From assembly GCF_006149005.1 (NCBI RefSeq), contig NZ_VBSL01000003.1:496001-560000 (forward strand): 64,000 bases of DNA, written 5' to 3'. Below the pieces are notes generated by a model, which was not told the origin of the DNA, ran no database searches, and saw only the letters and a program-made list of their open reading frames with translations. The translations under genes were made by a program, and so were the position numbers. Of this stretch, positions 1 to 10,000 are shown piece by piece (the first letter of the stretch is position 1; the number at the start of each line of letters is the position of its first letter). The DNA comes from Larkinella sp. C7. Lineage in GTDB: Bacteria; Bacteroidota; Bacteroidia; Cytophagales; Spirosomataceae.

Positions 1-57
1 CGGGTTGAGATGAATGAAAAGGGAAAACTGCGTAAGGAAATCACGGACGATCAGTAA
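1..57 (+). CDS. Possible C-terminal fragment of a plus-strand protein
   Basis: An open frame runs from the window edge to a TAA at 55-57 and would encode the last 18 residues of a protein, RVEMNEKGKLRKEITDDQ. The composition is plausible for a charged C-terminus, and it would converge with the SusC gene, overlapping its end by 7 nt. With only 57 nt visible this could be chance. No function can be given. Confidence 0.3.
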   Translation, partial: RVEMNEKGKLRKEITDDQ

Positions 58-3000
58 TTGATCTTCACGCTGAACAGCAGCGAGCGCGTGTTGGGGCTGT
101 TAAAATAGTCCTGCCCGCGCGAGTTGCCCGTTCCGTTCAGGCCGGTTTCGGGGTCGATTCCCACCACCTTTGTCCACAAAACCGGGTTGCGGCCTGTGAC
201 CGTAAAGTCGATGGATTGCAGCCGGGTTTTCTGCCGGAATTTGGCCGAATGGAGGGAGTAGCCCAGTGAAACTTCCCGCAGCCGCGTCCAGCTACCGTCG
301 CTGATGAACTGCTCGACCAGCGTGCTGAAGCCACCGCCAATGGAGGTGTAGTAGGCTTCATCGAGCAGCACCGGCCCGGCTCCAAAATCCTGAATTTTAC
401 CCCGAACCGTCGTTCCGGCGGCTACCACTTTCCCCGAATAATTTTTCAGATCCTGGGTCAGCGTCACATCCGTTCCCACGTCTTCGTGGGTGCCGAAATG
501 ATACATCACCCCGCGCGTTCCGTTGTAAAAGTCACCGCCCTGCGAGGTTTCGAAAAGCACATTCAGGGAAACGCCTTTGTAAGACAGATTCGTACCAAAC
601 CCTCCGCGCCAGTCGGGATTGGGGTTACCGAGAACGCCAAACGACGACGCGATTTGCGGAAAACCGTTGGCGTTGAGTGCCAGCGAGCCGTTTTCCGTCC
701 GTTGATACACCCCGCCATACAGCGACGACATCGCGTAACCCACTTTGGCTACCGTACTGGAGGTACTGCTGAAACCGCCCAGGGTGATGTTGTCGGTACC
801 GGCCAGGTCGATCACTTCGTTGATGTTGCGGCTCCAGTTGGCAAAGATATTCCAGCTAAACGCGTTGCGGTTCAGGATGTTGTAGTTCAGTTCCAGTTCC
901 AGACCCTTGTTCTGCATGCTCCCGGCGTTGGTGTATTTCTGCGTAAAACCGGTGGAACCGGCCGCGGCTACATCCAGCAGCAGGTCGACAATCTTGTTCT
1001 GGTAATACGTAAAACCGACGGAAAGTTTGTCGTTCAGAAAGCGCAGGTCGGTGCCCAGTTCCCACTCGGTTTTCCGTTCGGGACGCAGGTTGGGGTCGCC
1101 CTGCCGGTTGCTGCGGACAAAGGCGCCATTGCCGTAGCCGGTGCCGCTGACGGGGCCGCCCCAGCTCCCGAAGGAGGCATTGACAAATGTCGTGGTGTTC
1201 CGGTAGGCATCCGGCTGAACCCCCACCGTTCCGTACGATGCCCGCAGTTTGCCGAACGACAACACGTTGTTTCCCGCCAGCAGCGGCAGCTTGGTAAACT
1301 GCCAGGCGACATCGGCTGAGGGATAGTAGAAGGTCGATTGCGACTCGCTTCCGAACGTGGAACCGGCTTCACCCGCCAGCGACATGTTCAGGAACACCTG
1401 GTCGTAAAAACCCAGGTTCAGGGATGAATACAGGCGGGCGGTCCTGCGGTGGGTCGAGGTGTTGTACGGAACCCGGTTGGTTGCCAGGGCATTGCTAAAG
1501 TTTGGGGGAGCGTCCGGAATGATGAAAGTGTTCAGCGTGCCGCCCAGGCTCAGGTATTTCCGGTCGTTGATGTTGAAACCAACGATCAGCGTGCTGGTGA
1601 TGTCCTTGCCAAAATCCTTGAAAACCCGGCCAATCACATCCAGGTTCATCTCGGTTTCCTTGAGCATCTGTTCCTCGAAACTCCCCAGGCCGCTGTTTAC
1701 GGCGGAAGACACCGGCGCGTTGGTAATCCGCAGATCCGTGTAACTATCCAGACCGCCCCGGGCGGTGATGTCGAACCATTTGGCTGGCGTAATCAGGAGT
1801 TCGGAACTCAGAATAAACCGGTCTACTTCCGTGGTGTTGGTCATTTCGTTGATCGCCCACAACGGATCGTTGTAGACGGGGTTGGCCGATGCGCCGAGGT
1901 AATTTCGGAAGGAGCGTTGCCGGTTCGGAATCGGGCTGGCCGTTGGCGTCGCGTAATAATTCCCTTTGTACCCCCGGTTGTCGTAATCGGGTGGGGTCCG
2001 AAGCATCCCGATGTACAAGCCGGCGACGCTATTGCTGCGCTGCACCCGGTTTGAGGTCGTTCGGGCGTAGGTAGCGTTGGTGGTGGCTTTGATGACGTCG
2101 TTGAACCGCCGTTCGGTATTGAACCGAACCGACGTCCGCTTGTAGTCACTTTGTCCGTTCAGGATGCCTTTCTGACGCAGATCACCGATGCTCAGGTAGA
2201 AGTTTCCTTTGTCGTTTCCCCCACTGATGTTCACATTGTTATCGAGGTAGGTTCCCGTCCGGAACACCTGATCTTTGCGGATGTCGTTGAACGTTTCCTT
2301 CGCGTTTTTCTTGAGAATCGGATAATACGTCACGCCATTTTCCGCTTCAAACCGTTGGCCGGTCTTATTCAGTTCGTCGGCGGCTCCCGACCGGTCGGCA
2401 ATCCGGTCGCCCCAGGTAAACGATCCCGTGGGGCTGTAGACGCCCCCCGCGCCCTGTCCATACGTGCTCTGCATCGGGTGCAGGCGGTTCGGCTCGTCGA
2501 ACGAAACCGTCGAACTGAGCGACACGTTGACCTTATTGCTGTTGGCTCCTTTTTTGGTCGTAATCACAATCACGCCGTTGGCCGCCCGCGATCCCCAGAG
2601 TGCCGCGGCCGACGCGCCCTTCAGAACCTGCATGGAGGCAATGTCGTCGGGGTTGATGTCGTTTAGACGGGATTGCTGGGAAACCCCGGCCACGCCGTCG
2701 CCGAGGGTGGAGTTGCTGACCGGAATGCCGTCGACAATCACCAGTGGCTGGGTGGAGCCGGTAATGGTGTTCTGCCCCCGAATCTGGATGTAGGAACCTG
2801 CGCCCGGATCGCCGGCGGAGCGGGTCACCTGCACCCCTGCGGCTTTGCCGGCCATGCTGTTGATTACCCCGGTTTCGCCGGAACGGACAATGTCTTTCGC
2901 ATCGATTTTGGCGGCCGTAGCGCCGAGTTTGTCGGCGTTTTCTTTAAAGCCTAATGCGCTGACCACCACCTCGCTGAGGGAAAGGGCTTCGTGTTTGAGG

Positions 3001-3296
3001 GCGACTGAAATGAGGCTCTGGTTGCCAATCGGGACTTCCTGCGTAACCATGCCGATGAACGAGAAAACCAGCGCGGCATCTTTGTCCAGATTGGTCGGAA
3101 TGGCGAAGGAATAGGCTCCTTCGGGGTTGGTCGAAACCCCGGTGGTGGTCCCTTTGAGCACCACGTTGACGCCAGGAAGCGGGGAACTGTCTTCACCGGA
3201 GGTAACGACGCCTTTTATAATCCGGGTTTGAGCCCAGAGCGGACTCGAGAGGCACGAGATAAAAAGCAATACACAGAGTAAAGGTACTTTTTTCAT
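51..3296 (-). CDS. SusC/RagA-family TonB-dependent outer-membrane transporter
   Basis: A 1081-residue outer-membrane beta-barrel that would import oligomeric nutrients using TonB energy. The start is placed at MKKVPLLC (ATG complement at 3294-3296) because a Sec signal peptide follows directly, with a likely cut after LWA before QTR; a longer frame to 3401 only adds a non-signal extension. After the signal come a carboxypeptidase-regulatory-like domain (IIKGVVTSGEDSSPLPGVNV), the LSEVVVSALG linker typical of SusC, a plug domain (VQVTRSAGDPGAGSYIQIRG, then LVIVDGIPVSN and GSRAANGVIVITTKKG), and a barrel ending in the aromatic residue of KINY. No SusD start is seen in the 50 nt downstream, so its partner is outside the window or absent. 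The family call is secure; the substrate is unknown. Confidence 0.95.
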   Translation of the reverse strand: MKKVPLLCVLLFISCLSSPLWAQTRIIKGVVTSGEDSSPLPGVNVVLKGTTTGVSTNPEGAYSFAIPTNLDKDAALVFSFIGMVTQEVPIGNQSLISVALKHEALSLSEVVVSALGFKENADKLGATAAKIDAKDIVRSGETGVINSMAGKAAGVQVTRSAGDPGAGSYIQIRGQNTITGSTQPLVIVDGIPVSNSTLGDGVAGVSQQSRLNDINPDDIASMQVLKGASAAALWGSRAANGVIVITTKKGANSNKVNVSLSSTVSFDEPNRLHPMQSTYGQGAGGVYSPTGSFTWGDRIADRSGAADELNKTGQRFEAENGVTYYPILKKNAKETFNDIRKDQVFRTGTYLDNNVNISGGNDKGNFYLSIGDLRQKGILNGQSDYKRTSVRFNTERRFNDVIKATTNATYARTTSNRVQRSNSVAGLYIGMLRTPPDYDNRGYKGNYYATPTASPIPNRQRSFRNYLGASANPVYNDPLWAINEMTNTTEVDRFILSSELLITPAKWFDITARGGLDSYTDLRITNAPVSSAVNSGLGSFEEQMLKETEMNLDVIGRVFKDFGKDITSTLIVGFNINDRKYLSLGGTLNTFIIPDAPPNFSNALATNRVPYNTSTHRRTARLYSSLNLGFYDQVFLNMSLAGEAGSTFGSESQSTFYYPSADVAWQFTKLPLLAGNNVLSFGKLRASYGTVGVQPDAYRNTTTFVNASFGSWGGPVSGTGYGNGAFVRSNRQGDPNLRPERKTEWELGTDLRFLNDKLSVGFTYYQNKIVDLLLDVAAAGSTGFTQKYTNAGSMQNKGLELELNYNILNRNAFSWNIFANWSRNINEVIDLAGTDNITLGGFSSTSSTVAKVGYAMSSLYGGVYQRTENGSLALNANGFPQIASSFGVLGNPNPDWRGGFGTNLSYKGVSLNVLFETSQGGDFYNGTRGVMYHFGTHEDVGTDVTLTQDLKNYSGKVVAAGTTVRGKIQDFGAGPVLLDEAYYTSIGGGFSTLVEQFISDGSWTRLREVSLGYSLHSAKFRQKTRLQSIDFTVTGRNPVLWTKVVGIDPETGLNGTGNSRGQDYFNSPNTRSLLFSVKINY

Positions 3297-3633
3297 CGTT
3301 GGAAAGGAGTTAAAGTTGAACTGGTTTATTCCTGGATAGGGCACTAGGGGGTATTCCGGTGATTTTGAAAGGCAATAGTTTTCCCAAGCTGGTCGCGGCA
3401 ACCAGCAAAGGCCGTCAGTTGGTGTGTGGTGTATTTATCGATCGTTCGCTTCCATTCGAACGGGGTGAATGGGCGAAATCAGTTCCAAACGTTTACCACC
3501 GGTGGACGGGTGAGTCTACCGGAGAAAATTCTTTGTATTGTATGACTGATAATTGATACTTGCTCTCTTCAAGTGCGGCCAGAATCAAGCAGACGGGGTA
3601 AGAACCGGATTGTATTATTCCGTAATGATGACT

Positions 3634-3663
3634 CAAATATAGAAGCAAGTTTTAAAGTGTCAA
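3634..3663 (-). promoter_or_regulatory. Bacteroidota-type promoter for the SusC gene
   Basis: On the minus strand TTG (3661-3663) is followed after 19 nt by TATATTTG (3634-3641), matching the Bacteroidota -33 TTTG / -7 TAnnTTTG pattern and its spacing. Transcription would begin near 3627, leaving a leader of about 330 nt before the SusC start. Confidence 0.65.
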
Positions 3664-3731
3664 TAGGGTTCGGTAGATAATTTGTTATTTTTGTTATAAT
3701 ACTACTTATAGTTCAATAAAATACCGTATTA

Positions 3732-3800
3732 TTCAAAATATTATATGTTTTATGTTTTATTGATCAAAATATAATTTTTTATCGTTCAAAATATAATTTT
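3732..3800. repeat. Three AT-rich direct repeats (TCAAAATAT core)
   Basis: Near-copies of TTCAAAATATAATTTT occur at about 3732-3744 (diverged), 3762-3778 and 3784-3800. The last two are 22 bp apart. They lie upstream of the SusC promoter and could be regulator sites, but in AT-rich DNA chance similarity is possible. Confidence 0.4.
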
Positions 3801-4008
3801 CAAACTTTATCCAAAAGTCGCTACCAAGTATGGATTTATTGCGCTAATATTAATCTGACGATGAAGGCATTACTCATCTATCGGCGTGTTGCCCGAACTA
3901 TTTTCTTCCGTCGTCCCAGCTTGAATTTTACCGACTTTCCTGCATACTAAAATACGCTTGTTCCTGTTCGTCCGGTCAACGGGCATACTCCTTTTTTCGT
4001 TTTTGCTT

Positions 4009-7000
4009 ATGAAGAATACCTACTTATGCAGGCGCTCTGTCTGGCTATTGCTGGTGGTGAGTGCTTTTTCAATGCCCGCTGTCTGGGCCGGAACCGCTGC
4101 CGATTCGCTGAAAATTACGGTGACCGAAGGAACCAACATGGCCGCCGTGCTTTCGCCCGATCAGAAAACCATCGCCGTCGATCTACAGGGAACGATCTGG
4201 GTTTTGCCCGCTACCGGCGGCACGGCGCGGCCCGTTACCGATGCCCTGGGCGATTGCCGTCAACCTGCCTGGTCGCCGGATGGAAACTGGATTGTGTTTC
4301 ACGCCTTCTGGGATGGCATCTACCACCTCTGGATGGTGAACAAAGACGGTTCGGGTAAAAAACAGTTGACTTTCGGGGTGTTCGACGACCGGGAACCGCA
4401 TTGGTCGCCTGATGGCAAACACCTCGTGTTTTCGTCCGACCGAAGCGGCAACTACGACATCTGGCAACTGACCCTCGAAACCGGTGCGTTGACCCAACTC
4501 ACCCGCAACTCGGCCAACGACTACAACCCGGCTTTTTCGCCCGACGGCCGGCAGGTGGCTTTTGTCTCCGAACGAACCGATTCGCCGGGACTTTACCGGA
4601 TCGATGAAACGGGCAAAGAACACCTGCTGACGGCCAGTCCGGCCAAACTGGCCGCCCCCGCCTGGCAACCCGACGGCTCGCAGGTTTTTTACAACATCCT
4701 GACCCGCAACCAGAGCGGTCTGGCCGTGGTGAATGTGACCACGGGCAACAGCCAGATTCTGACTCCAGCCGCCGAAGACGTGTTCCCGTTCCGGATTAGC
4801 TGGGCCTCCGCGACCGACTATCTCTACACCGCCGACGGCAAACTGAAAAAGCAAAGCCTGAAACAGGCCCCGGCCAGGGAGATTGCCTTTCAGGCGACGG
4901 TTTCGCTGGCCCGCACAACGTACCAGCGCAAACGCTACAATTTTGACCAGCCCACTCCGCAACCCGTTCGGGGAATCAAAGGGCCGACGGTTTCGCCCGA
5001 TGGCAAACAGATCGTTTTTGCCGCCCTGGGGGATTTGTGGCTGTTGACAAATGGCGTTCCGCAGCCCAAAGCCTTGACCAGCGATGTCTACGTCGAAGCC
5101 GATCCGGCCTGGTCGCCCGACGGAACGAAACTGGCTTTTACGTCCGACCGGCAGGGCAACATGGATCTCTGGGTGCGCGACCTGAAAACCGGTGAAGACC
5201 GTCGGCTGGTGGATTTGTCCGACGACCTCAACTTTCCGGCCTGGTCGCCGGACGGTAGCCGGATTGCTTTTTATGAGGGTGACCCGCGCAACGTCTGGGG
5301 GCGGGGGACTTTGAACCTCGTGGACGTTCGAACCGGGCAGGTTGAAAAATACCACGAATCGGTTTTTGTGCCGAGCCAGCCGAGCTGGTCACCAACGGGC
5401 AAGACCATCGCCTTGTCGGCGCTGGATGTCTATTCGTCGCGTTACCGGGAAGGCGTCACCGAAATCTTACTGGTCACCATCGACGGGAAAGCCGACGGCA
5501 ACAGCGACCGGCACGTGTCGCCCGTTTCGGATCGGTCGCTGGGGACGCGCGGGAAAAATGGCCCAGCCTGGTCGCCAAACGGCCAGTTCATGGCCTACAT
5601 CCTCGACGGTTTGCTGTGGGTCAGTCCGGTCGATGCGCTGGGGAATTTTACGGGTCCGGCCAAACGACTCACCAATGAACTGGCCGATTCACCCAGTTGG
5701 GCGGGGGATTCGCAGCGTATCATTTATCTGGCTACCGACACACTCAAGCAGGTGTTTCTGGCCGGTGGGCGCATTGAAACCATTCCGATGCACTTTACCT
5801 GGCAAATCAAAAAACCGGTGGGCCAGACGGTCATCCATGCCGGGCAGGTGTTCGACGGACGCACGGCTGCGTATCGCAAAAATGTGGATATTCTGATCGA
5901 AGGCAGCCGGATCAAGGCGATTGTTCCCCATCAGGCGGGTCGGACGGGTAAACTGATCGACGCGTCCGACAAAACCGTTATTCCGGGTTTGTTCGAAATG
6001 CACACCCACCAGAGTGCCATGAACGGCGAACCGCAGGGCCGTTTGTGGCTGTCCTACGGGATCACGTCACTGCGGGAAACGGGAGCCGACCCGTATGACG
6101 CGCTGGAACGAAAAGAAGCCTGGGCCAGCGGTCGGCGCATCGGACCACGCCAGTTTTTTACCGGCGGTCTCACCGATGGGAGCCGGATTTACTACGGATT
6201 AGCCACCAGCATTGCGTCGGGGGCGCAACTGGAACTGGAACTGAACCGCGCCGTTCGGCTGAATTTCGACCTCATCAAAACCTACGTCCGGATGCCGGAC
6301 CCCATGCAGAAGCGCATCACGGCCTTTGCCCACGCCCACGGCATGCCGGTTTCATCGCACGAAATCTATCCGGCCATGAGCTACGAAGTCGATGCTGTCG
6401 AGCACATTGGCGGAACCAGTCGGCGGGGGTATTCGCCCAAAATCACGGGCATGAATCGGAGTTACCAGGATGTGATTCAATTGCTGGCGAAGTCGGGCAT
6501 GAACATCACGCCGACGGCTTCGCTCCAGGGCGGTTTTTACGTGATGGCGGGCAAAGACCCCGCGTTCTTTGAAAACCGGCAGTACAAGGCGTTTTATTCG
6601 GAACGGTTTACGACCTCGCTCCAGGCCGGGGCGTCGCAGATTATCCGAATCAATCCGGGCTACCTGACTAATTTTCGGAACCTGCAAAACACGATAAAGG
6701 CCCTGGTGGCTGCGGGGGCACACGTCACGACGGGAACCGACAGCCCGTTTGTACCGTACGCGATGAGCCTGCACACGGAACTTCAGACGTTTGTCGATGC
6801 GGGTCTGACGCCCTTCGAAGCCCTGCGTTCGGCAACACTCTGGGCGGCCGAAGCGGTGGGCGTAAGCAAAGATCTGGGGTCGCTGGAGCCGGGGAAACTG
6901 GCTGATCTGGTGATTGTTACCGGCGATCCGCTCACCACCATCCGGGATGCCTGGAATGTGGTGAGCGTCGTCAAAAATGGAGAGGTCCACACGCTCGACG

Positions 7001-7020
7001 ATTTGCTGAAAAAACCGTAA
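4009..7020 (+). CDS. TolB-type propeller / amidohydrolase fusion protein
   Basis: A 1003-residue exported protein. The start at MKNTYLCRRSVWLLLVV gives a clean Sec signal peptide ending near VWA; an in-frame upstream ATG at 3958 would put 17 hydrophobic residues in front of it. Residues about 30-600 hold many PD40/TolB-like blades (repeated WSPDG, for example PAWSPDGNW, PHWSPDGKH, PAFSPDGRQ). From about residue 610 there is an amidohydrolase domain with the metal-binding pair MHTH (His665 and His667), a later SSHEIYPAM and AVEHIGG segment, and TTGTDSPF, ending in the usual SLEPGKLADLVIV. The fold predicts hydrolysis of a cyclic amide, peptide-like or ester substrate, with the propeller possibly gating access. 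The substrate is unknown. The gene stands alone between divergent and convergent neighbours. Confidence 0.9.
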   Translation: MKNTYLCRRSVWLLLVVSAFSMPAVWAGTAADSLKITVTEGTNMAAVLSPDQKTIAVDLQGTIWVLPATGGTARPVTDALGDCRQPAWSPDGNWIVFHAFWDGIYHLWMVNKDGSGKKQLTFGVFDDREPHWSPDGKHLVFSSDRSGNYDIWQLTLETGALTQLTRNSANDYNPAFSPDGRQVAFVSERTDSPGLYRIDETGKEHLLTASPAKLAAPAWQPDGSQVFYNILTRNQSGLAVVNVTTGNSQILTPAAEDVFPFRISWASATDYLYTADGKLKKQSLKQAPAREIAFQATVSLARTTYQRKRYNFDQPTPQPVRGIKGPTVSPDGKQIVFAALGDLWLLTNGVPQPKALTSDVYVEADPAWSPDGTKLAFTSDRQGNMDLWVRDLKTGEDRRLVDLSDDLNFPAWSPDGSRIAFYEGDPRNVWGRGTLNLVDVRTGQVEKYHESVFVPSQPSWSPTGKTIALSALDVYSSRYREGVTEILLVTIDGKADGNSDRHVSPVSDRSLGTRGKNGPAWSPNGQFMAYILDGLLWVSPVDALGNFTGPAKRLTNELADSPSWAGDSQRIIYLATDTLKQVFLAGGRIETIPMHFTWQIKKPVGQTVIHAGQVFDGRTAAYRKNVDILIEGSRIKAIVPHQAGRTGKLIDASDKTVIPGLFEMHTHQSAMNGEPQGRLWLSYGITSLRETGADPYDALERKEAWASGRRIGPRQFFTGGLTDGSRIYYGLATSIASGAQLELELNRAVRLNFDLIKTYVRMPDPMQKRITAFAHAHGMPVSSHEIYPAMSYEVDAVEHIGGTSRRGYSPKITGMNRSYQDVIQLLAKSGMNITPTASLQGGFYVMAGKDPAFFENRQYKAFYSERFTTSLQAGASQIIRINPGYLTNFRNLQNTIKALVAAGAHVTTGTDSPFVPYAMSLHTELQTFVDAGLTPFEALRSATLWAAEAVGVSKDLGSLEPGKLADLVIVTGDPLTTIRDAWNVVSVVKNGEVHTLDDLLKKP

Positions 7021-7040
7021 AACCGTGTGGACCCGTTCCG

Positions 7041-10000
7041 TTATTTCTTTAAGGTCGCCAGAAACTCGACTACATCGCGGATTTCCCGTTTGGACAGAAT
7101 GTAGCCCATCGGCGGCATGCTGGAGGGCAGGTTTTCCCGTTTATCGATCCGGGCAACGGGCACCTTCAGCGGTTCGGCTTCGGACGTTTTCAGAACCAGC
7201 TCGTGCGCGTTTTCGGCGTTGAGAACACCACTGACGGTTTGTCCATCCTTCAGCGTCAGCGAAACCATGCCGAAACCGGGGGCCAGTCGGGCACTCGGTT
7301 CGATGAGCGCCTGCAGAATCTGCTCCCGGGTCAGCACATCACCAATGCCCGTCAGCGACGGTCCGACAGCTCCGCCCTGTCCGCCAATGGCATGACAGCG
7401 AACGCATTGCGCCGTGGAGTTGGTGTTGAAAATTCGGCGACCCGCCTGTGCATTTCCGCCAAACAGCGCATCCTGGTATTCCGCAACGCCGGTTCCGGTT
7501 CCCCGCAGCGGAGCCAGTTTGGCAATCAGGGCCGCTGATTTGGTGGAGTCCACGGCTTCACCGAGTTCCAGGGCCAGGCTGGCCGGTAGTTGCTTGCTGA
7601 CCATTTTATCGATGACACCGGCCAGAATCGGCTCGGTTTTCGCCACCGGCATACCGCCCAGAACCCGCAGCATTTGCTGCTGTTCCCGAACGGTTCCCTT
7701 CTCAAAAATCGCCTTCGATACGTCCGCTAATGCTTCCGGTGACAGATTCAGGCCACTGACCAAACCCAGGGCCGTGGTGCGAACATCCGCATCCGAATCG
7801 TTCATGCCCTTTCTGATCACCGTCTCAATCGCCGGATATTTCAACTGGTGCAAAGCCGTCAGCATGGCCGACCGAACCTCGGCGGATTGACTTTCGTCCA
7901 TGATTTTGGCCAGGCTGGCGGCTTTGTCGGTGATGCCTAAATTACTCACCATCTGCGAAATCGCCACCAAAACCGTGGGGTCGGTTTCCTGCAAAAAGAC
8001 ATCGGCCTGCTCCTGGATTTTGGCTTTCACCAGCGCCGGATTGCGCTCAACAACACCCCGGTAGCGTCCGTCGACGCGGTCCAGCGGGGACGGTTTGGCC
8101 CAGGTTCCGAGGGTCGCCAGGGCTTCGGCCCGCAGTTCCTTGTCCACGTCTTTGCGTTTGGCAAAGGCAATCAGGGTGTTCAGTTGTTCGTCGGTACCCA
8201 CCCGCAGGGCCGCGTTGATGGCCCGGCGCAGGAGCGGTTCGGAGGTAAACCGGGTGTCTTTCAACGTTGCCGCCAGGGCCGGTAACGCCTTTTCGATGGA
8301 TAAATCGTCGTTGATGGCGCGGGCGGCTTCCGTCGCGATGTATTCGTCTTTGTCCTGCAAAAACAGCGCAACTTTTTCGCTGCTCAACCGGCGCAGCACC
8401 AACACCGCAGCCAGGCGCAGGGATTTGTTGGGATTGCTGGCCAGCGCCACCATCGGTTCAACCTGCCCGATGCGCGACAGGGCCAAAACCGCAGCGTGAC
8501 GCAGATACACATCCTCGTCGTTGTTGGCCTTGATCAGATCCAGCAGCGGTTCGACGGCGGGCTGGTATTTGATGCGTCCCAATGCCTGAGCGCCGAAGAA
8601 TTTTACGCGCGGGTTTTGGCTCGTCAGCAAGGGAATCAGCAGCGGCCCGGCTTCCGGCGCAGCCGCGTCACCGAGAACTTTGGCGGTTTGGGCCACGATT
8701 TCGAGATCCGCATCTTTCAGCAACGGTAGGAGGGAAGCCGTGTAGGATTTGTCCTGCCGTTCCAGTTGCCCCAGGCCCCAGATGCCGTGAATCCGGGCCA
8801 GTTGGTTGCCGGTTTGCGCCACGGCTTTCTGCAACACAACGGCTCCTTTGGCTCCGCGTTTGACCAGTTCAAACTGCGATTTCTGCCGGATGCGCATGTC
8901 GGGGTTCGACAGGAGTGACAACAGCATGTCGTCCGTTTGCGTCCCGTAATTCAACACCATCAGGCGTTTTGTTTCAGCGCGTAGGGCTTTCAGATCGTTT
9001 TTGTCGTCGGTTACATCCAGTTTCCAGACCCGTCCGTAGTTTTTGGCGTCCCAGCCGTTGATCCAGTCGGCGATGTACAAAGCGCCATCGGGGCCGAACC
9101 GGATACCGGTTGGCAGAATCCCGTTCAGAATATTTTTCTCGCCATCGAGCACAAACGACGCCCCTTTTGGTTTCAGGCCAAACGACCAGATGGGCGACCG
9201 GGCCGGATTGCCCACGAATTCCACCAGAAAAAATTTGTTTTTCCACGCCGAACCCAGGGCGGTGCCGGGGTTGTAGACCATGCCGGTCGGGCCGTTGTGG
9301 AAGTTCTGGATGGGCGGGATGATGTAAGCCGCCTGACCTTCCCAGCGGGGCGTATACAGTTTCTCGTCCATCCAGACCTTGTAACTGTTGTTCTTCGGAT
9401 CAGTGTATTTGCCATACTGCCAGTTGGACCGCCAGCCTGCGTCCGAGCCTTCGACAACGTGCACCAGCCGCTCGCTTTCGCCGGGGTGATCGCCGTCGTT
9501 GTCGGAACTGATCAGGTTGCCGTATTCGTCAAAGACAAATTCGTGGGTATTGCGCAAACCGCCCGCAAACACTTCGAAATCAGAACCGTCCGGGTTGGAT
9601 CGGGCGATGATTCCCTCGTTGGGGCGTTTGTGGTTGACGCCTTCGGCGGTGGTGATGTTGGCACCGATGTCGCCGATGTTCCAGTAAATTTTGCCATCCG
9701 GTCCTTCAATCGGATTCGACATGCCGTGGCCGCCAAAACCGATGTGAACGCCGTAGCCGTGGCTGATCGACGTTTTCTGATCCAGCATACCGTCGCCGTT
9801 GGTGTCTTTCAGCCGCCACAAATCCGGGGCAATGGCCACAAACGCGTCTTCGGCCCGAATCAGCAAACCCCCGGCTACATCGGAAACTTCTTCGAAGAAA
9901 TCGTTCAGAATCCGGGTTGCTTTGTCGGCAATGCCGTCGCCGGTGGTGTCTTCCAGCCGCCAGACTTCGTCTTTTTCAACGGCCAGATCTTTCCAGTCGT

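Larger units (their letters stand above)
3297..4008. other. Long AT-rich divergent intergenic region
   Basis: This 712-bp stretch separates the SusC gene and the amidohydrolase gene, which are divergently transcribed. Its centre (about 3640-3830) is strikingly AT-rich compared with both genes. It holds one good minus-strand promoter and three near-copies of TCAAAATAT (about 3733, 3764 and 3786). The SusC-proximal 330 bp would be an unusually long 5' leader; I recognise no known riboswitch in it. A 65-codon plus-strand frame at 3359-3556 lacks any protein-like feature and is not called. Confidence 0.7.

Noticed and set aside
3359-3556. 65-codon plus-strand frame before the SusC gene
   Set aside because: No signal, motif or conservation hint; it lies in the leader of the opposite gene.
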